A DNA stretch of 32,246 nucleotides from an uncultured Bacteroidales bacterium (GCA_934678915.1 CAKUSF010000011.1:1-32246), one strand, 5' to 3'. Positions 6,708 through 16,202 are shown, counted from the stretch's first letter. The notes: generated by a model from the sequence alone, not told the origin. Made by a program: numbers and translations.

Positions 6708-9146
6708 TTACTGATTCTTGTAGGCCGCGATGATCTTGTCCAATTCATCCAGACTAGAGACAAGTACCTGACGCGGCTTGGAGCCCTCCTGTGGTCCCAC
6801 AACTCCTGCGGCCTCAAGTTGATCCATGACACGTCCTGCCTTGGCATACCCCATTCCGAGACGTCTCTGAAGATCAGAAGTAGAACCCTTCTGACTCATG
6901 ACCACCAACTTGGCTGCCTCCTCGAAGCGCTCGTCAAGCTTTGTCATGTCAACCATTCCACCGGAACCATCTTCTGTGTCGTCATCGACTGGAGGCAGAT
7001 AAAAAGGTGTGTTGAAGCTCTTTTTATAGCCTTCTTGCGAACCGATATATTCAGTTAGCCTATTGATCTCCTCACTATCAATGTAGGCGCACTGAACGCG
7101 CTCCATCTCGACTCCAGCGTAGTAGAGCATGTCTCCTTTGCCGATCAGCTTCTCGGCTCCCGGAGAATCAAGGATTGTCGAAGAGTCCGTTCTGGACACG
7201 ACTCTGAATGCTATTCGGGTCGGGAAGTTCGTCTTGATAAGGCCCGTAATGACATCCACTGATGGTCGCTGGGTTGCCAGGACCACATGCAGGCCTGCTG
7301 CACGCCCCTTTTGGGCGAGTCTGATGATGGACGTGGTTATGCTTCTAGCCACGGCCTTGGAATCGCCACTGCCTCCGACTGACATTGTCAGGTCAGCATA
7401 TTCATCAATGATGGTGACGATGTACGGAAGGAAACGATGCCCTTCGTCAGGACGAAGCTTCCGATTACGGTACTTCTCGTTGTAAGTCTTGATGTTCGGC
7501 ACGGACGCACGGCTCAGAAGTTCATACCGCTGATCCATCTCTATGCAAAGCGAGCGAAGAATCTTGTCAGCCTTGTCGGCCTTCTTCACGATGGCATTGT
7601 CTCGCTCTTCTTGCTCATCATTGCATGGGAGCACGGCAAGGTAGTGCTTCAAAAGATGGGCATAAGCCGAGAACTCCACCATCTTAGGATCGACAAACAC
7701 TAGTTTCAGTTCAGATGGATGCTTCGCGTACAGTAATGAAGTCACTATTGCATTGAGGCCTACAGACTTACCCTGCTTAGTAGCACCTGCAACCAAAAGA
7801 TGAGGGGCATCGGCCAAGTCAAAGACCTTGACTTTCTGCTGGATAGTGTAGCCAATGGCGACAGGTAGTTCGGCCTTGCTGGTACGGAACGCCTCATCGT
7901 TGAGCACAGCGCGCATCGGGACGATTGAAGGCCTGTCATTGGCCACCTCAATGCCCACGGAATCGGTAAGGGTGACAACACGGACTCCCCTAGCATGGAG
8001 ATGCATTCCAAGGTCTTCCTGAAGTTTCTTGATCTCAGAAATCTTCACCCCTGGAGCGGGATAAACCTTGTAAAGTGTCACAGTCGGACCTACAATGGCC
8101 TTGACATCGTTGATCTGGATACGATAGTTCTCCAGAGCGTTGCGGATTCTGGCATTGTTTCTGGCCAGTTCCTCATCGGAGACCTCATTCCGGCTTGATG
8201 AATATGAATCCAGCAGTTCCAGAGAAGGGAACTGGTAGTCAGGAAGTTCGTCTCGAACGTTGATCCTCTGAAGATCTTTCTTGATGTCGGTGGACAGTTC
8301 ATCGCCTTTGACCACCTCCATGGATTTCTCAGCAGCACCGGTGGTTGGTGAGCTTTGCCGAACCACGGTGGCTTCACTAGTTGGTGAGTCTTGTCGAACC
8401 ACGGTGGCTTCGGCAGGCTCAGCCACCGGCTGTTCCGGTCCCTGAGCTTGTCGAAGGGACGGCTCCGGAATATTCAAAGATGATGTTTCTGTTCGGCTTA
8501 CAGATCCCATGGTTGGTGAGTCTTGCCGAACCACAGACGCGGGGGCTTCGACAGGCTCAGCCACCGCCTTCTTCTTCCCAAGTGCCATCAGCCAGTCCGA
8601 GAACCTCTTGGAAGCCAAAACCAACCAGACAACCACCAAAATAGCCAGTATAAAACCGACAAGAATATTCCCGAAAACAACCGAAGCCCACCCCACGACT
8701 GACTCTCCGCACTCTCCTCCGAGCCCGCCACCAAAAGCGTTGCCAAGCCCCAGCAGATCAGAGATGAACGCCAGGATAAAAGACGAAAGCATGGCTCCAG
8801 TGACAGCAAGAAGAGCCGTCTTGACCATCGAATAACGCCATCTATGAAGCAGCAAACGCACTGAAATCGCAAAAAGTATGACCACAAAAGCCAAACTTCC
8901 CAGTCCGAACCATCTACGTACTAGAAGATCCGCCCAGCGGTAGCCCATCTTCCCAGCAACATTGCTCACTTCAACCGTAGTGTCTCCAACGGCAGAAGAC
9001 AACGAACTCTGATCCGCCTTCCAAGTAAAGAAATAAGAGATGGTTGCAAGCAATGTAAACACTGCCAGCAACGCGACAAGAATGCCAGCGGTCTTCGTCA
9101 GCTTAGCCTTGTCCTCATCGTCAATATTCCTCCAGAACTTGAACAT
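6708..9146 (-). CDS. ftsK: DNA translocase FtsK/SpoIIIE
   Basis: Septum-anchored, ATP-driven translocase that clears and aligns chromosome termini at division. The 812-residue product has four hydrophobic N-terminal segments (about residues 20-42, 78-98, 108-130 and 155-180) and a linker of about 100 residues. The motor has Walker A GATKQGKS at 454-461 (family form usually GxTGxGKS), Walker B VTIIDEYADL, and LATQRPSVDVITGLIKTNFPTRIAFRV. The C-terminus has a DNA-reading gamma winged helix (LQRRLGMGYAKAGRVMDQLEAAGVV). The linker at about residues 195-267 is built from in-frame REP-like repeats, giving repeated AEPVEA and VVRQDSPT units. The ATG at 9146 overlaps the DUF4290 stop by one base, so the two are coupled. 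Confidence 0.96.
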   Translation of the reverse strand: MFKFWRNIDDEDKAKLTKTAGILVALLAVFTLLATISYFFTWKADQSSLSSAVGDTTVEVSNVAGKMGYRWADLLVRRWFGLGSLAFVVILFAISVRLLLHRWRYSMVKTALLAVTGAMLSSFILAFISDLLGLGNAFGGGLGGECGESVVGWASVVFGNILVGFILAILVVVWLVLASKRFSDWLMALGKKKAVAEPVEAPASVVRQDSPTMGSVSRTETSSLNIPEPSLRQAQGPEQPVAEPAEATVVRQDSPTSEATVVRQSSPTTGAAEKSMEVVKGDELSTDIKKDLQRINVRDELPDYQFPSLELLDSYSSSRNEVSDEELARNNARIRNALENYRIQINDVKAIVGPTVTLYKVYPAPGVKISEIKKLQEDLGMHLHARGVRVVTLTDSVGIEVANDRPSIVPMRAVLNDEAFRTSKAELPVAIGYTIQQKVKVFDLADAPHLLVAGATKQGKSVGLNAIVTSLLYAKHPSELKLVFVDPKMVEFSAYAHLLKHYLAVLPCNDEQEERDNAIVKKADKADKILRSLCIEMDQRYELLSRASVPNIKTYNEKYRNRKLRPDEGHRFLPYIVTIIDEYADLTMSVGGSGDSKAVARSITTSIIRLAQKGRAAGLHVVLATQRPSVDVITGLIKTNFPTRIAFRVVSRTDSSTILDSPGAEKLIGKGDMLYYAGVEMERVQCAYIDSEEINRLTEYIGSQEGYKKSFNTPFYLPPVDDDTEDGSGGMVDMTKLDERFEEAAKLVVMSQKGSTSDLQRRLGMGYAKAGRVMDQLEAAGVVGPQEGSKPRQVLVSSLDELDKIIAAYKNQ
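8343..8566. repeat. REP-like repeat cluster inside the ftsK linker
   Basis: Four related units sit within about 220 bp. A GTTGGTGAG...CGAACCAC block occurs at about 8344, 8381 and 8512. A CTTCGRCAGGCTCAGCCACC core occurs at about 8409 and 8547, and an inverted copy CCCTGAGCTTGTCGAAGGGA at 8440-8459. CGGTGGCT (8402-8409) and AGCCACCG (8421-8428) form an 8-bp hairpin, and the inverted core copies at 8409-8429 and 8437-8459 can pair. The TTCGACAGGCTCAG core resembles dispersed REP-type repeats known from several phyla. All copies keep the ftsK frame open. Confidence 0.75.
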
Positions 9147-9805
9147 TATTTCCTATTCTTGCGATTGCCTTTCTTGTTGTTCCTGCGGTTTTGCCCCATG
9201 CCAAGGTTGAGACCAGGACGGGAATAATTGGTGTCAAAGGAAATCTTTGAAAGTTCAAGATCGGCAGGAACCTGAATCCTGTAGCCAGAAAGCTTCTCTA
9301 TGTCTGCGAATATGGTCTCGTCAGCGACACTGTCCTTGTTCCAGATCAGGTACTGCTGCCTCATGTAGATAGCCAAAGAGCGCAACATGGTTCTCTTGAC
9401 CTCTCCTTCCGGTTCACCAGCAATCAGATCAATGATGCTCTCAATGTTACGTCCATAGTGCCTAGCTCTAACCGGAGATTTTTCAATAGGAATCTTCATC
9501 GGAGGGACATCCATCGCCTCAGGATGAGGAGCAGGATACGGAGAATCTATGTCCAGATCATAATCTGCAATCATGAACAGATGGTCCCACAGTTTCTGAG
9601 CGTAGTTCTCTTGTGTGTGAACCTGGGGATTAAGAATCTCCATCACCTTGACCACAGCACGGGCCTGCTCACTCCTCTTGGCACGGTCTGGAATTGCTTT
9701 GACTTGCTCGACCATATTCAAAACAATTCTGCCGTACTCCGGCATCTGAAGTTTCTCCCTCTCCGTGTTGTAGTAGAGTTTTATAGAGTTGTCGTTCGCT
9801 TCCAT
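9146..9805 (-). CDS. DUF4290 family protein
   Basis: A 219-residue cytosolic protein of unknown function. The N-terminal pattern LYYNTEREKLQMPEYGRIVLNMV and the following EQARAVVKVMEILNPQVH are what I recognise as DUF4290, a family largely restricted to Bacteroidetes. The C-terminus is very basic and low-complexity (NRRNNKKGNRKNRK), which suggests nucleic-acid or ribosome contact; that is inference only. The ATG at 9805 was chosen because it begins just before the conserved block and because a perfect -7 box at 9830-9837 would place transcription start downstream of the TTG at 9832. It is first in the operon DUF4290-ftsK-lolA, and its stop codon overlaps the ftsK start. Confidence 0.82.
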   Translation of the reverse strand: MEANDNSIKLYYNTEREKLQMPEYGRIVLNMVEQVKAIPDRAKRSEQARAVVKVMEILNPQVHTQENYAQKLWDHLFMIADYDLDIDSPYPAPHPEAMDVPPMKIPIEKSPVRARHYGRNIESIIDLIAGEPEGEVKRTMLRSLAIYMRQQYLIWNKDSVADETIFADIEKLSGYRIQVPADLELSKISFDTNYSRPGLNLGMGQNRRNNKKGNRKNRK

Positions 9806-9829
9806 AAAATAAAATTTTGAGTCAAATGG

Positions 9830-9837
9830 CAAATATA
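9830..9837 (-). promoter_or_regulatory. -7 box for DUF4290-ftsK-lolA
   Basis: Minus-strand TATATTTG is a perfect Bacteroidetes -7 box, about 25 nt upstream of the DUF4290 ATG. No good -33 box lies at the expected 19-20 nt, where the end of the addA-like gene begins. This suggests ftsK has its own promoter separate from the upstream nuclease pair. Confidence 0.55.
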
Positions 9838-9843
9838 CGAAAA

Positions 9844-12800
9844 TTATTCCACCTCATCCGTAAGTACATACCATATTATAGTAGTAATATCTGAATATCC
9901 CATCCTATGATAGATGTCAGCATAGCGCGCGACCTGACGCTGGTAACTACGGTTTTTCTCTCCGAATTTATAGTCAATGATCGTCACTTTTCCATCATTG
10001 ATCAAGACCCTGTCTGGACGGTATGACTGGCCGTTCGTGTCAATTATCAATGTCTCATTTAGGACTTCAGCGCCTTCTGTCTGAAACCACTCTGGATGAG
10101 ATGAGGTTCTCTGCGTAAGGATATTCAAGTAATCCTCTTCTTGACTGGCATCGATCTCGCCTGCTTCGAATGCGTGTCTAACAGCATCAGGAAGATCTTC
10201 TGGGACAACCACTTCGGAAAGGATTCCGTGAAGAACTGTGCCGTTGAGTCTGGCTTCGTTCCTGACCTCATCGCAGAAGAACTCAATGGAATCAGCACTG
10301 AATTTCAGCCTACCACGTTCTCGCACATCTGCACTTTCATCCTCTTCGGACGGATTCAAAGGGAAGGACGGATAGCCCGGCATCAGCTCGGAGATTCCAT
10401 CGGTTTTCCGTTCTGCTGAGGAGTAGTTGTAGATGTCGCCTTTTGAGAAAACCATCCGGTCTTCTGACTCTTCCTTAGAATATCCTAAGGCTTCTCCATA
10501 GCCGTACAGGTAAGCATAGAGGATCTGTGAGAAGTCGGTGAAGTCGCACGGGGGGAGCATCGCTTCGACAGGCTCAGCGACCTTCGAAGCTATAGGCACA
10601 ATGGCATCAGCAATCTTATCCGGAGGGTTGGAGGCGATGACAGTCAATCCCTTTACCGGCCTTGTCAAAGCCACATAGAACGTGTTGATGTTGTCCACAA
10701 ACTGAAACTGCAATTCCTTCTGACTCCCAACTTGGAACAAAGAATCCTCCTTCGAAGGCTTGCTTAACAACACATTATAGACCCCATCAGCAATTCCCTC
10801 AAGCTCGGTTCCTTCCACAGAAGGCCTTGTCCAATGCTTCTCGCTGCGAAAAAGCCCAATCTCCTCAGCAAATGGAAAGACAACATGCTGGAACTCAAGT
10901 CCTTTGGACTTGTGGATTGTCATGACCCTGACCGATTCCGGATCGGAAGGAGAACTGATTTTCGGATCAGCTTCCTGCCAAGCCTTAAGGAAGCCATCAA
11001 TGGCGTTCCCATTGGCTGAGACATAATCCTGGACGAAATCCATCAACGCCTGGACATACTGAGTCTCAGACTCGAACAGCTCCGGATCCCTGTCTTTTAG
11101 GATGCGCAGAAGTTGCTCGCAGAGATCTAGAAGAGAGCGGCACGACAATTCTGCGACATTGATGTCCAGTGCCTTAGCGAGGAAAGAGCCAATTGTGTCA
11201 TCCTCATTCCCGACCGAAGACAAAAGCGACACGACCTGACGGGCCACTGCTGAGGATTTCAAATGGAGGGAATCATCCGAAATAACACTTACTCCATTAT
11301 CCATCAAAAACATAGCCACATCCGAGCCGTGTTTATTACTCCTGACAAGCACGGTGATCTCACCATACCTCGCACCAGCCTCATGAACCTTGTTCACAGC
11401 CTCCAGAATCGCCTGTAGCTCATCATCCTTGTCGCAAAAGACGACATCGACACTCCCGTCTGATGGACTCTTCGACTTCACGTACTGCCCGGCATCCAAA
11501 TAGATGTCACGTACCTTGAAGCCAGACTCGTCACCTGCCATGCCATCAAGGACCGAGGAAGCATATTCAAAGAAACCGTTGTTGAACTCGACTATATTCC
11601 TGAGACTTCGGTAGTTGCTGTCAAGGGTTTCCACCTCGCATTCTGAAAATTCCCCTTGGACCTCGTTCGCCATCATCCGCCAGTCGGAACCTCGCCAGCG
11701 ATAGATGCTCTGCTTCACGTCACCGACAAGAAGATTTTCCTTCCCCTGCGCCACGCTGTTCTCGATCAGAGGGCGGAAATTGTCCCACTGGATTCGCGAG
11801 GTATCCTGGAACTCATCCAACAGGAAATGCTCGAAGCGCACACCCAACTTCTCATAGATGAACGGGGCGTCCGTGCCATCAATGATGTTCCTCAAAATCA
11901 CATTGGAATCGTCCAAGCTTAGCACATTCTTCTCCTTCATCAGCGCCCGGAACTCTCGGTCCAGATCTCTGGCGATCCCCAATTCATTCAGAATCTTCGA
12001 AATTTTGGAAGCAGTAGAATAGACCTTGTACTTTTCCGAAAAAATCCCGCAATACCTCCGAAGCAGCGGCATCAACCGTCCCTCCAACGGTGCATACCTC
12101 TTCAAATCAGCCTTTCTGAACCACTTGCTGAAATCATCACAATTCTTGAATATGGTCGCAGACGGGTACGCTGGCTCATCCTTAGGCTCCGAAGCAGCGC
12201 AGAGATAGACAGAATTGAAGCACTTCCGCGAAAAATCCTCGTTAGCCAAACCTTCCTCCCCTGCCGCGCTGACAAAAGCCTTGGCCGCCTCCTTTACCTC
12301 CTTAACGAAAGAAGACATCACACCTGAAAGCGCCTTCTTCATCCTCGTCAGATTCTCTTTTGAATATTCCTTTTCCTCGTTAATGCCATATTCCTCGACA
12401 GCGGCCCTATGCTCGTCAGATTTCAGGGTCATCGCGACTGTCTTAAGATTATTCTCTAGATTGTAGCGCTTGCCCTTCTCTAGATCGTCCATCACGCTCT
12501 GTGTCAGCCACTGAAGAAGATCCTTGTTGTCATCGGAGAGAGAATCCAGCACCCTGTCCACGCTTTCAGAGACCAGAGACTCGCGGTCCAGCTCCACCTG
12601 ATAGGTAGCGAACTGTCCGATCTCACGAGAGAAAGCCTTGAGTGTCTGCTGGAAGAATCGGTCTATCGTGCTGACAGCGAACGCACCGTAGTCATGGAGG
12701 ATGTCGCAAAGCACAGTCTCTGCTCTTTTGCGGAGCTCATTTTCGGAATCAAAGGCAGAGACAAGTTCTTCGAAATAAGGTGATTCCTTAGGTGATTTCG

Positions 12801-12984
12801 CAAGCAGATGCAGTTCCTTCAAAATTCGGCTTTTCATCTCGTCCGTGGCCTTGTTGGTGAATGTCACAGCAAGAATATGCCTGTAGGAATATCTCTCTTC
12901 GTCCGTCAGCAGGAGTCTTATGTATGTCTTGGCCAGATTGAAGGTCTTACCTGATCCGGCAGATGCTTTCATTATCCTAATCAT
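9844..12984 (-). CDS. AddA/RecB-like ATP-dependent helicase-nuclease
   Basis: Helicase-nuclease subunit of an AddAB/RecBCD-type enzyme that resects double-strand breaks for recombination. The 1046-residue product has UvrD/SF1 motifs in order: Walker A KASAGSGKTFNLAKTY at residues 6-21, TFTNKATDEMKSRI (motif Ia), LLDEFQDTSRIQWDNF (Walker B, about residue 390), DVKQSIYRWRGSDW (motif III), MTIHKSKGLEFQHV (motif V) and FYVALTRPVKGL (motif VI). The C-terminus has a RecB-family nuclease core with RPDRVLI and IIDYKFGEKN near residue 1000, followed by QVARYADIYHRMGY. ATG 12984 is preferred; a GTG lies two codons earlier. It follows the AddB-like gene by 45 nt on the same strand. An in-frame REP-like repeat adds VAEPVEAM near residue 803. 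Confidence 0.9.
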   Translation of the reverse strand: MIRIMKASAGSGKTFNLAKTYIRLLLTDEERYSYRHILAVTFTNKATDEMKSRILKELHLLAKSPKESPYFEELVSAFDSENELRKRAETVLCDILHDYGAFAVSTIDRFFQQTLKAFSREIGQFATYQVELDRESLVSESVDRVLDSLSDDNKDLLQWLTQSVMDDLEKGKRYNLENNLKTVAMTLKSDEHRAAVEEYGINEEKEYSKENLTRMKKALSGVMSSFVKEVKEAAKAFVSAAGEEGLANEDFSRKCFNSVYLCAASEPKDEPAYPSATIFKNCDDFSKWFRKADLKRYAPLEGRLMPLLRRYCGIFSEKYKVYSTASKISKILNELGIARDLDREFRALMKEKNVLSLDDSNVILRNIIDGTDAPFIYEKLGVRFEHFLLDEFQDTSRIQWDNFRPLIENSVAQGKENLLVGDVKQSIYRWRGSDWRMMANEVQGEFSECEVETLDSNYRSLRNIVEFNNGFFEYASSVLDGMAGDESGFKVRDIYLDAGQYVKSKSPSDGSVDVVFCDKDDELQAILEAVNKVHEAGARYGEITVLVRSNKHGSDVAMFLMDNGVSVISDDSLHLKSSAVARQVVSLLSSVGNEDDTIGSFLAKALDINVAELSCRSLLDLCEQLLRILKDRDPELFESETQYVQALMDFVQDYVSANGNAIDGFLKAWQEADPKISSPSDPESVRVMTIHKSKGLEFQHVVFPFAEEIGLFRSEKHWTRPSVEGTELEGIADGVYNVLLSKPSKEDSLFQVGSQKELQFQFVDNINTFYVALTRPVKGLTVIASNPPDKIADAIVPIASKVAEPVEAMLPPCDFTDFSQILYAYLYGYGEALGYSKEESEDRMVFSKGDIYNYSSAERKTDGISELMPGYPSFPLNPSEEDESADVRERGRLKFSADSIEFFCDEVRNEARLNGTVLHGILSEVVVPEDLPDAVRHAFEAGEIDASQEEDYLNILTQRTSSHPEWFQTEGAEVLNETLIIDTNGQSYRPDRVLINDGKVTIIDYKFGEKNRSYQRQVARYADIYHRMGYSDITTIIWYVLTDEVE
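10562..10590. repeat. REP-like repeat copy inside the addA-like gene
   Basis: GCTTCGACAGGCTCAGCGACC (10562-10582) matches the CTTCGACAGGCTCAGCCACC core seen twice in the ftsK linker, about 2 kb away. The flanking GCTTCGA and TCGAAGC (10562-10568, 10584-10590) form an inverted repeat. It keeps the reading frame and encodes KVAEPVEA on the minus strand. Confidence 0.65.
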
Positions 12985-13029
12985 TCCCACCCGTTTTTAT
13001 ATTCATCATCATTGTCCTCCTCATCCTAA

Positions 13030-15879
13030 TCATCTTCCGCAAATCATTCTGAAATCACAGTAGGAACAGGTTTTCTCCTCGGTGGTACGCCTGAACGGCA
13101 CGTCAACAGAGGCGATCTCGGAGAGCAGACCGTGGAGCTTTTCCTCTGTGAGTCTCATGAACTCCTCACTGACAGGCACTTCCTTGATTGGTTCCGTAAA
13201 CAAGTTCGCAGGAGGATAGATGACATTGACCATCCTTTGCCCCTTGTAATCCTTTGATTCACTGCAGAACACATCGTAGAGGTAAAGCTGGAAGGCTATC
13301 TTCGGACGTCCCTCATTACTTGGCCCGAACAGAGCCTCGACAACCTCCTCAGCGTTGGCATCAGTGATGTTGACATCCTTGTCCTCGACTTTGCCGGTCT
13401 TGTAGTCCACTATCCTTATCTCCCCTGGCCGCAGGCTGTCCAACCTGTCCACATAGCCGATAAAATGAAATCCATCAATGTCGTGGAGAAACGGTCTCTC
13501 AAGCCCCAAAATCTCAAACCCTTCATAGCCAGACGATTTCAAAAGCTCCTGATCCCTTTTCAGTGTCTTGATGACATATTCCACAATCACATCCTCCACG
13601 ACAAGATCCCGCCCCGTAACCTCCAGGGAATGAAGCTGTTCAAGGATTAAGCTCCGCACCATCCCCTTTATCACCGAGCGTTTGCGCAGAAGTCCGGTGA
13701 GATATTCATTGGTCACCTTTTTCCCTCCAGCCATCCCCTCCGAGTAAAGTTTCTGCATCGTGCTGTGATAGACATCGCCCAGCATTCCTGCATCCAAGTC
13801 CTCAGAGACTTCGTTCTGCTTGCGGAGTTTCTTGACTGTTGCATAATAGAACTTAGCAGGGCAGTCTAGATAATTCTTCAGCGCGGAGGCCGAGAGCCTA
13901 GCCTGCCTTATGGTCTTGATATCCTCCTCAGTTTTAGTTATCTCTTTTGGAGAGAAATCCCCTGATGCGTTCGCCTTGACAAAGCTCCGTTTGATCGGCA
14001 CATTGAAATGATACTCAAGCTGCTTGATGTAGCGGCTCTCCTCACCGCTCTTCATGCCTTCTGTCCTAGAATCATAGACCAGCGTCACTTTCTCAGTCCT
14101 CTGGATCAGACGATAGAAATAGTAAGCCCAGACAGCGTCCTGAAACTCGTAAGTTGGCAGTCCGAAGCCTTTGCGCAGTTCCGGAGGGATGAACGATGAG
14201 CTGACGCTTCGCCTCGGAAACGTACCTTCATTACATGACAAGATCATGACCTGATTAAAATCCAAGGCTCTGGTTTCCAACGGTCCCATGATCTGAAGAC
14301 CTTTCAGGGGTTCTCCGTTGAACGGAATGGACACCGGGCCGAGAAGCTGGTCGAGAAGCCTGACATAAGTCATCGGAAGGACTTCAAGGCCAGCGGCTTG
14401 CAATTGACATATCGCGTTATATGTCGCCTTTGCAAACTCCAACTCTATGGCCATGGCCGAATCCGATGACAATTTTGGCGCGAGTCCTTTAATCAATGCT
14501 TTTTGGTAGTCAGCAAATGCGGACGTCTGCTCCTTGGACGCCACCTTAGGGTCAGTCACAGCAGGCTTGAACAACAAATCGAAGACCGGAATGCCGGAGA
14601 GATCCTCCTGCGGAATGTAGTACTTCATCCCGTCCTTGATCTCCTTGACTCTGGCTCTCACCGCGTCATCTCCCTGAGTCACTTTCCTGAATATGCTAGA
14701 GGAGAACAACGACCAGACCTGATTGTGATAATAGTACCATTTTCCGTCTTTCTGCCTCAGATGCATCTGCATCGCAGAGACCAAGGTCATGAAATCGAAG
14801 AACGCACTGTTCTTCATAGGATAGCCCATCGTGACATTGATGTCCTTGATCTCTTCCGGAATTGAGTTCAGCACAGGAATCAGCAACGACTCGTCCGGGA
14901 GCACGACTGCACATCTCTCATCCTTGACCACAGACGGAATTAGTTTCGTCTGGCCGACCGATGATGGGACGCTAATCACCTCGATCTCAGGAGTTTTAAG
15001 TCCTTCCGAATCCATCTCGAATGCTTGTGGGAAATCCTTTACGTTGCGCGACATAAAGAATGAAGACTTATTTAGAGGATTCCTGATCATCTCACTTGAA
15101 TAGTCCCAACAGAACCCAGCGATCCCAGCGTCTCGCATCCGTCTCATAACCTTTTTCTCACATTCGTTCAGAGCATTGAGACCGACGAAGACATATTCAT
15201 TCACATCTCCGAAAGCAGCATTCAACACATCCACTGCTGATTCCGAGTCGAGCCGAACCGCGAGACCGCGATAAACCATCCCATCATAGGCAAGCCCCTT
15301 GCCGGCAAGTCTTTCCCTGAAGTTGTTGTAAAGTGGCAGAAGAATATTCCAGATCTGCAGGAAGCGTTCTTTCACATTCGGATTGTCGGAGTTCAAATTC
15401 ACCGTCAGTCTCCCCTCGCTGCTGAAATGGCTGATGAAGCACTCGATCGCTCTTCTCTGATTCTCAGTGAGGTATGAATATGAATCCTGAATTTCCTTGA
15501 ACTCAGTCACATTGGCGAACAGCCTTACCGGATCGACAAGGTACTTGTCCACATCATCGAAATCTCCCAGAATCACGTCCCCCCAGAAGATGAACTCGTC
15601 CAAAGTCTCGTGCTTAGGGTTAAATTCCTTGTAGCACTCGTACAGATCTAGCAGCAGGTTCACCCTGTCCGCTGGCTTATCTCCCGAAATCCGAAAGAAG
15701 AAATCGTTGATCGTTAGCATCTTCGGAGCCACAATCGGAGTTCCTCCCTCTCTCACGGCCTCACCGAGGTACTTCGTAAAGAAGACCTGGCTACGCCTGT
15801 TCGGGAATATGAAGCACTGGCCAGAAATCCCGCCCCGCGCCATATAGTGATCAGCCACTTGTTTAAGGAATGGTGTCAT
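13030..15879 (-). CDS. AddB-like nuclease/inactivated-helicase subunit
   Basis: Partner of the downstream AddA-like protein. About 949 residues. The C-terminal PD-(D/E)XK nuclease core is visible: LGDVYHSTMQKLY, FIGYVDRLDSLRPGEIRIVDYKTGKV (Asp and Lys of the active site near residue 823) and IAFQLYLYDVF. Four cysteines around this domain fit the AddB iron-sulphur cluster: one in ALKNYLDCPAKFYY near residue 670 and three in TCSYCDFRMIC at the very end. The N-terminus (FIFPNRRSQVFFTKYLGEA) is the helicase-like part, with a degenerate nucleotide-binding site. ATG 15879 gives MTPFLKQVADHYM, like Bacteroidetes relatives as I recall them; in-frame ATGs also occur at 15900 and 15927 and a GTG at 15942. 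Probably co-transcribed with the addA-like gene. Confidence 0.86.
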   Translation of the reverse strand: MTPFLKQVADHYMARGGISGQCFIFPNRRSQVFFTKYLGEAVREGGTPIVAPKMLTINDFFFRISGDKPADRVNLLLDLYECYKEFNPKHETLDEFIFWGDVILGDFDDVDKYLVDPVRLFANVTEFKEIQDSYSYLTENQRRAIECFISHFSSEGRLTVNLNSDNPNVKERFLQIWNILLPLYNNFRERLAGKGLAYDGMVYRGLAVRLDSESAVDVLNAAFGDVNEYVFVGLNALNECEKKVMRRMRDAGIAGFCWDYSSEMIRNPLNKSSFFMSRNVKDFPQAFEMDSEGLKTPEIEVISVPSSVGQTKLIPSVVKDERCAVVLPDESLLIPVLNSIPEEIKDINVTMGYPMKNSAFFDFMTLVSAMQMHLRQKDGKWYYYHNQVWSLFSSSIFRKVTQGDDAVRARVKEIKDGMKYYIPQEDLSGIPVFDLLFKPAVTDPKVASKEQTSAFADYQKALIKGLAPKLSSDSAMAIELEFAKATYNAICQLQAAGLEVLPMTYVRLLDQLLGPVSIPFNGEPLKGLQIMGPLETRALDFNQVMILSCNEGTFPRRSVSSSFIPPELRKGFGLPTYEFQDAVWAYYFYRLIQRTEKVTLVYDSRTEGMKSGEESRYIKQLEYHFNVPIKRSFVKANASGDFSPKEITKTEEDIKTIRQARLSASALKNYLDCPAKFYYATVKKLRKQNEVSEDLDAGMLGDVYHSTMQKLYSEGMAGGKKVTNEYLTGLLRKRSVIKGMVRSLILEQLHSLEVTGRDLVVEDVIVEYVIKTLKRDQELLKSSGYEGFEILGLERPFLHDIDGFHFIGYVDRLDSLRPGEIRIVDYKTGKVEDKDVNITDANAEEVVEALFGPSNEGRPKIAFQLYLYDVFCSESKDYKGQRMVNVIYPPANLFTEPIKEVPVSEEFMRLTEEKLHGLLSEIASVDVPFRRTTEEKTCSYCDFRMICGR

Positions 15880-15998
15880 ATTCGTATCATCTATATTCAT
15901 CAATTCTTGAAATACATTGCCTGACATATTGATTATATGCACATCGCAGTCAATTTCAATCCATTTGATTCAAGAGTCAGGTGTAAGATTCTTTCTAA

Positions 15999-16031
15999 CG
16001 AAGATAGCAATTAAATTCTTTGCGGCAAAAA
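15999..16031 (-). promoter_or_regulatory. Promoter of the addB-addA-like operon
   Basis: On the minus strand, TTTTTG (16026-16031), a 19-nt spacer and TATCTTCG (15999-16006, one mismatch to TAnnTTTG) form a plausible promoter. The predicted start near 15993 is 66-115 nt before the possible ATGs. Confidence 0.5.
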
Positions 16032-16114
16032 TAAGCGGAGTTTGTGCCAAAACTCGGCACAAGCAAGGCTATTTTTAACTATTTTGAAAAATTTTCTAAT
16101 TTTGAATAATTCTA

Positions 16115-16146
16115 TTTTGTAAATTCGAATATTGGCATTAACTTTG
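16115..16146 (+). promoter_or_regulatory. Promoter of reverse rubrerythrin
   Basis: TTTTG (16115-16119), a 19-nt spacer and TAACTTTG (16139-16146) match the Bacteroidetes consensus perfectly, with start near 16152 and a leader of about 50 nt. A second -7-like box, TAATTTTG, lies at 16097-16104. The surrounding 150 nt are very AT-rich. Confidence 0.8.
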
Positions 16147-16202
16147 CGACACGAAATGACGTTTGTTCATTTCATTTTGTTTGACTTATAAATGATTCAG
16201 TT

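Noticed and set aside
8381..8835. Plus-strand open frames across the ftsK linker and membrane part
   Set aside because: They are products of the repeat and of membrane-segment codon composition on the opposite strand; the ftsK frame carries all family motifs.
12984..13032. GGAGGA followed by ATGATGATG between the addB- and addA-like genes
   Set aside because: It looks like a ribosome site plus start, but this frame ends after about 11 codons; the addA-like start is 27 nt further on. Bacteroidetes make little use of Shine-Dalgarno sites.
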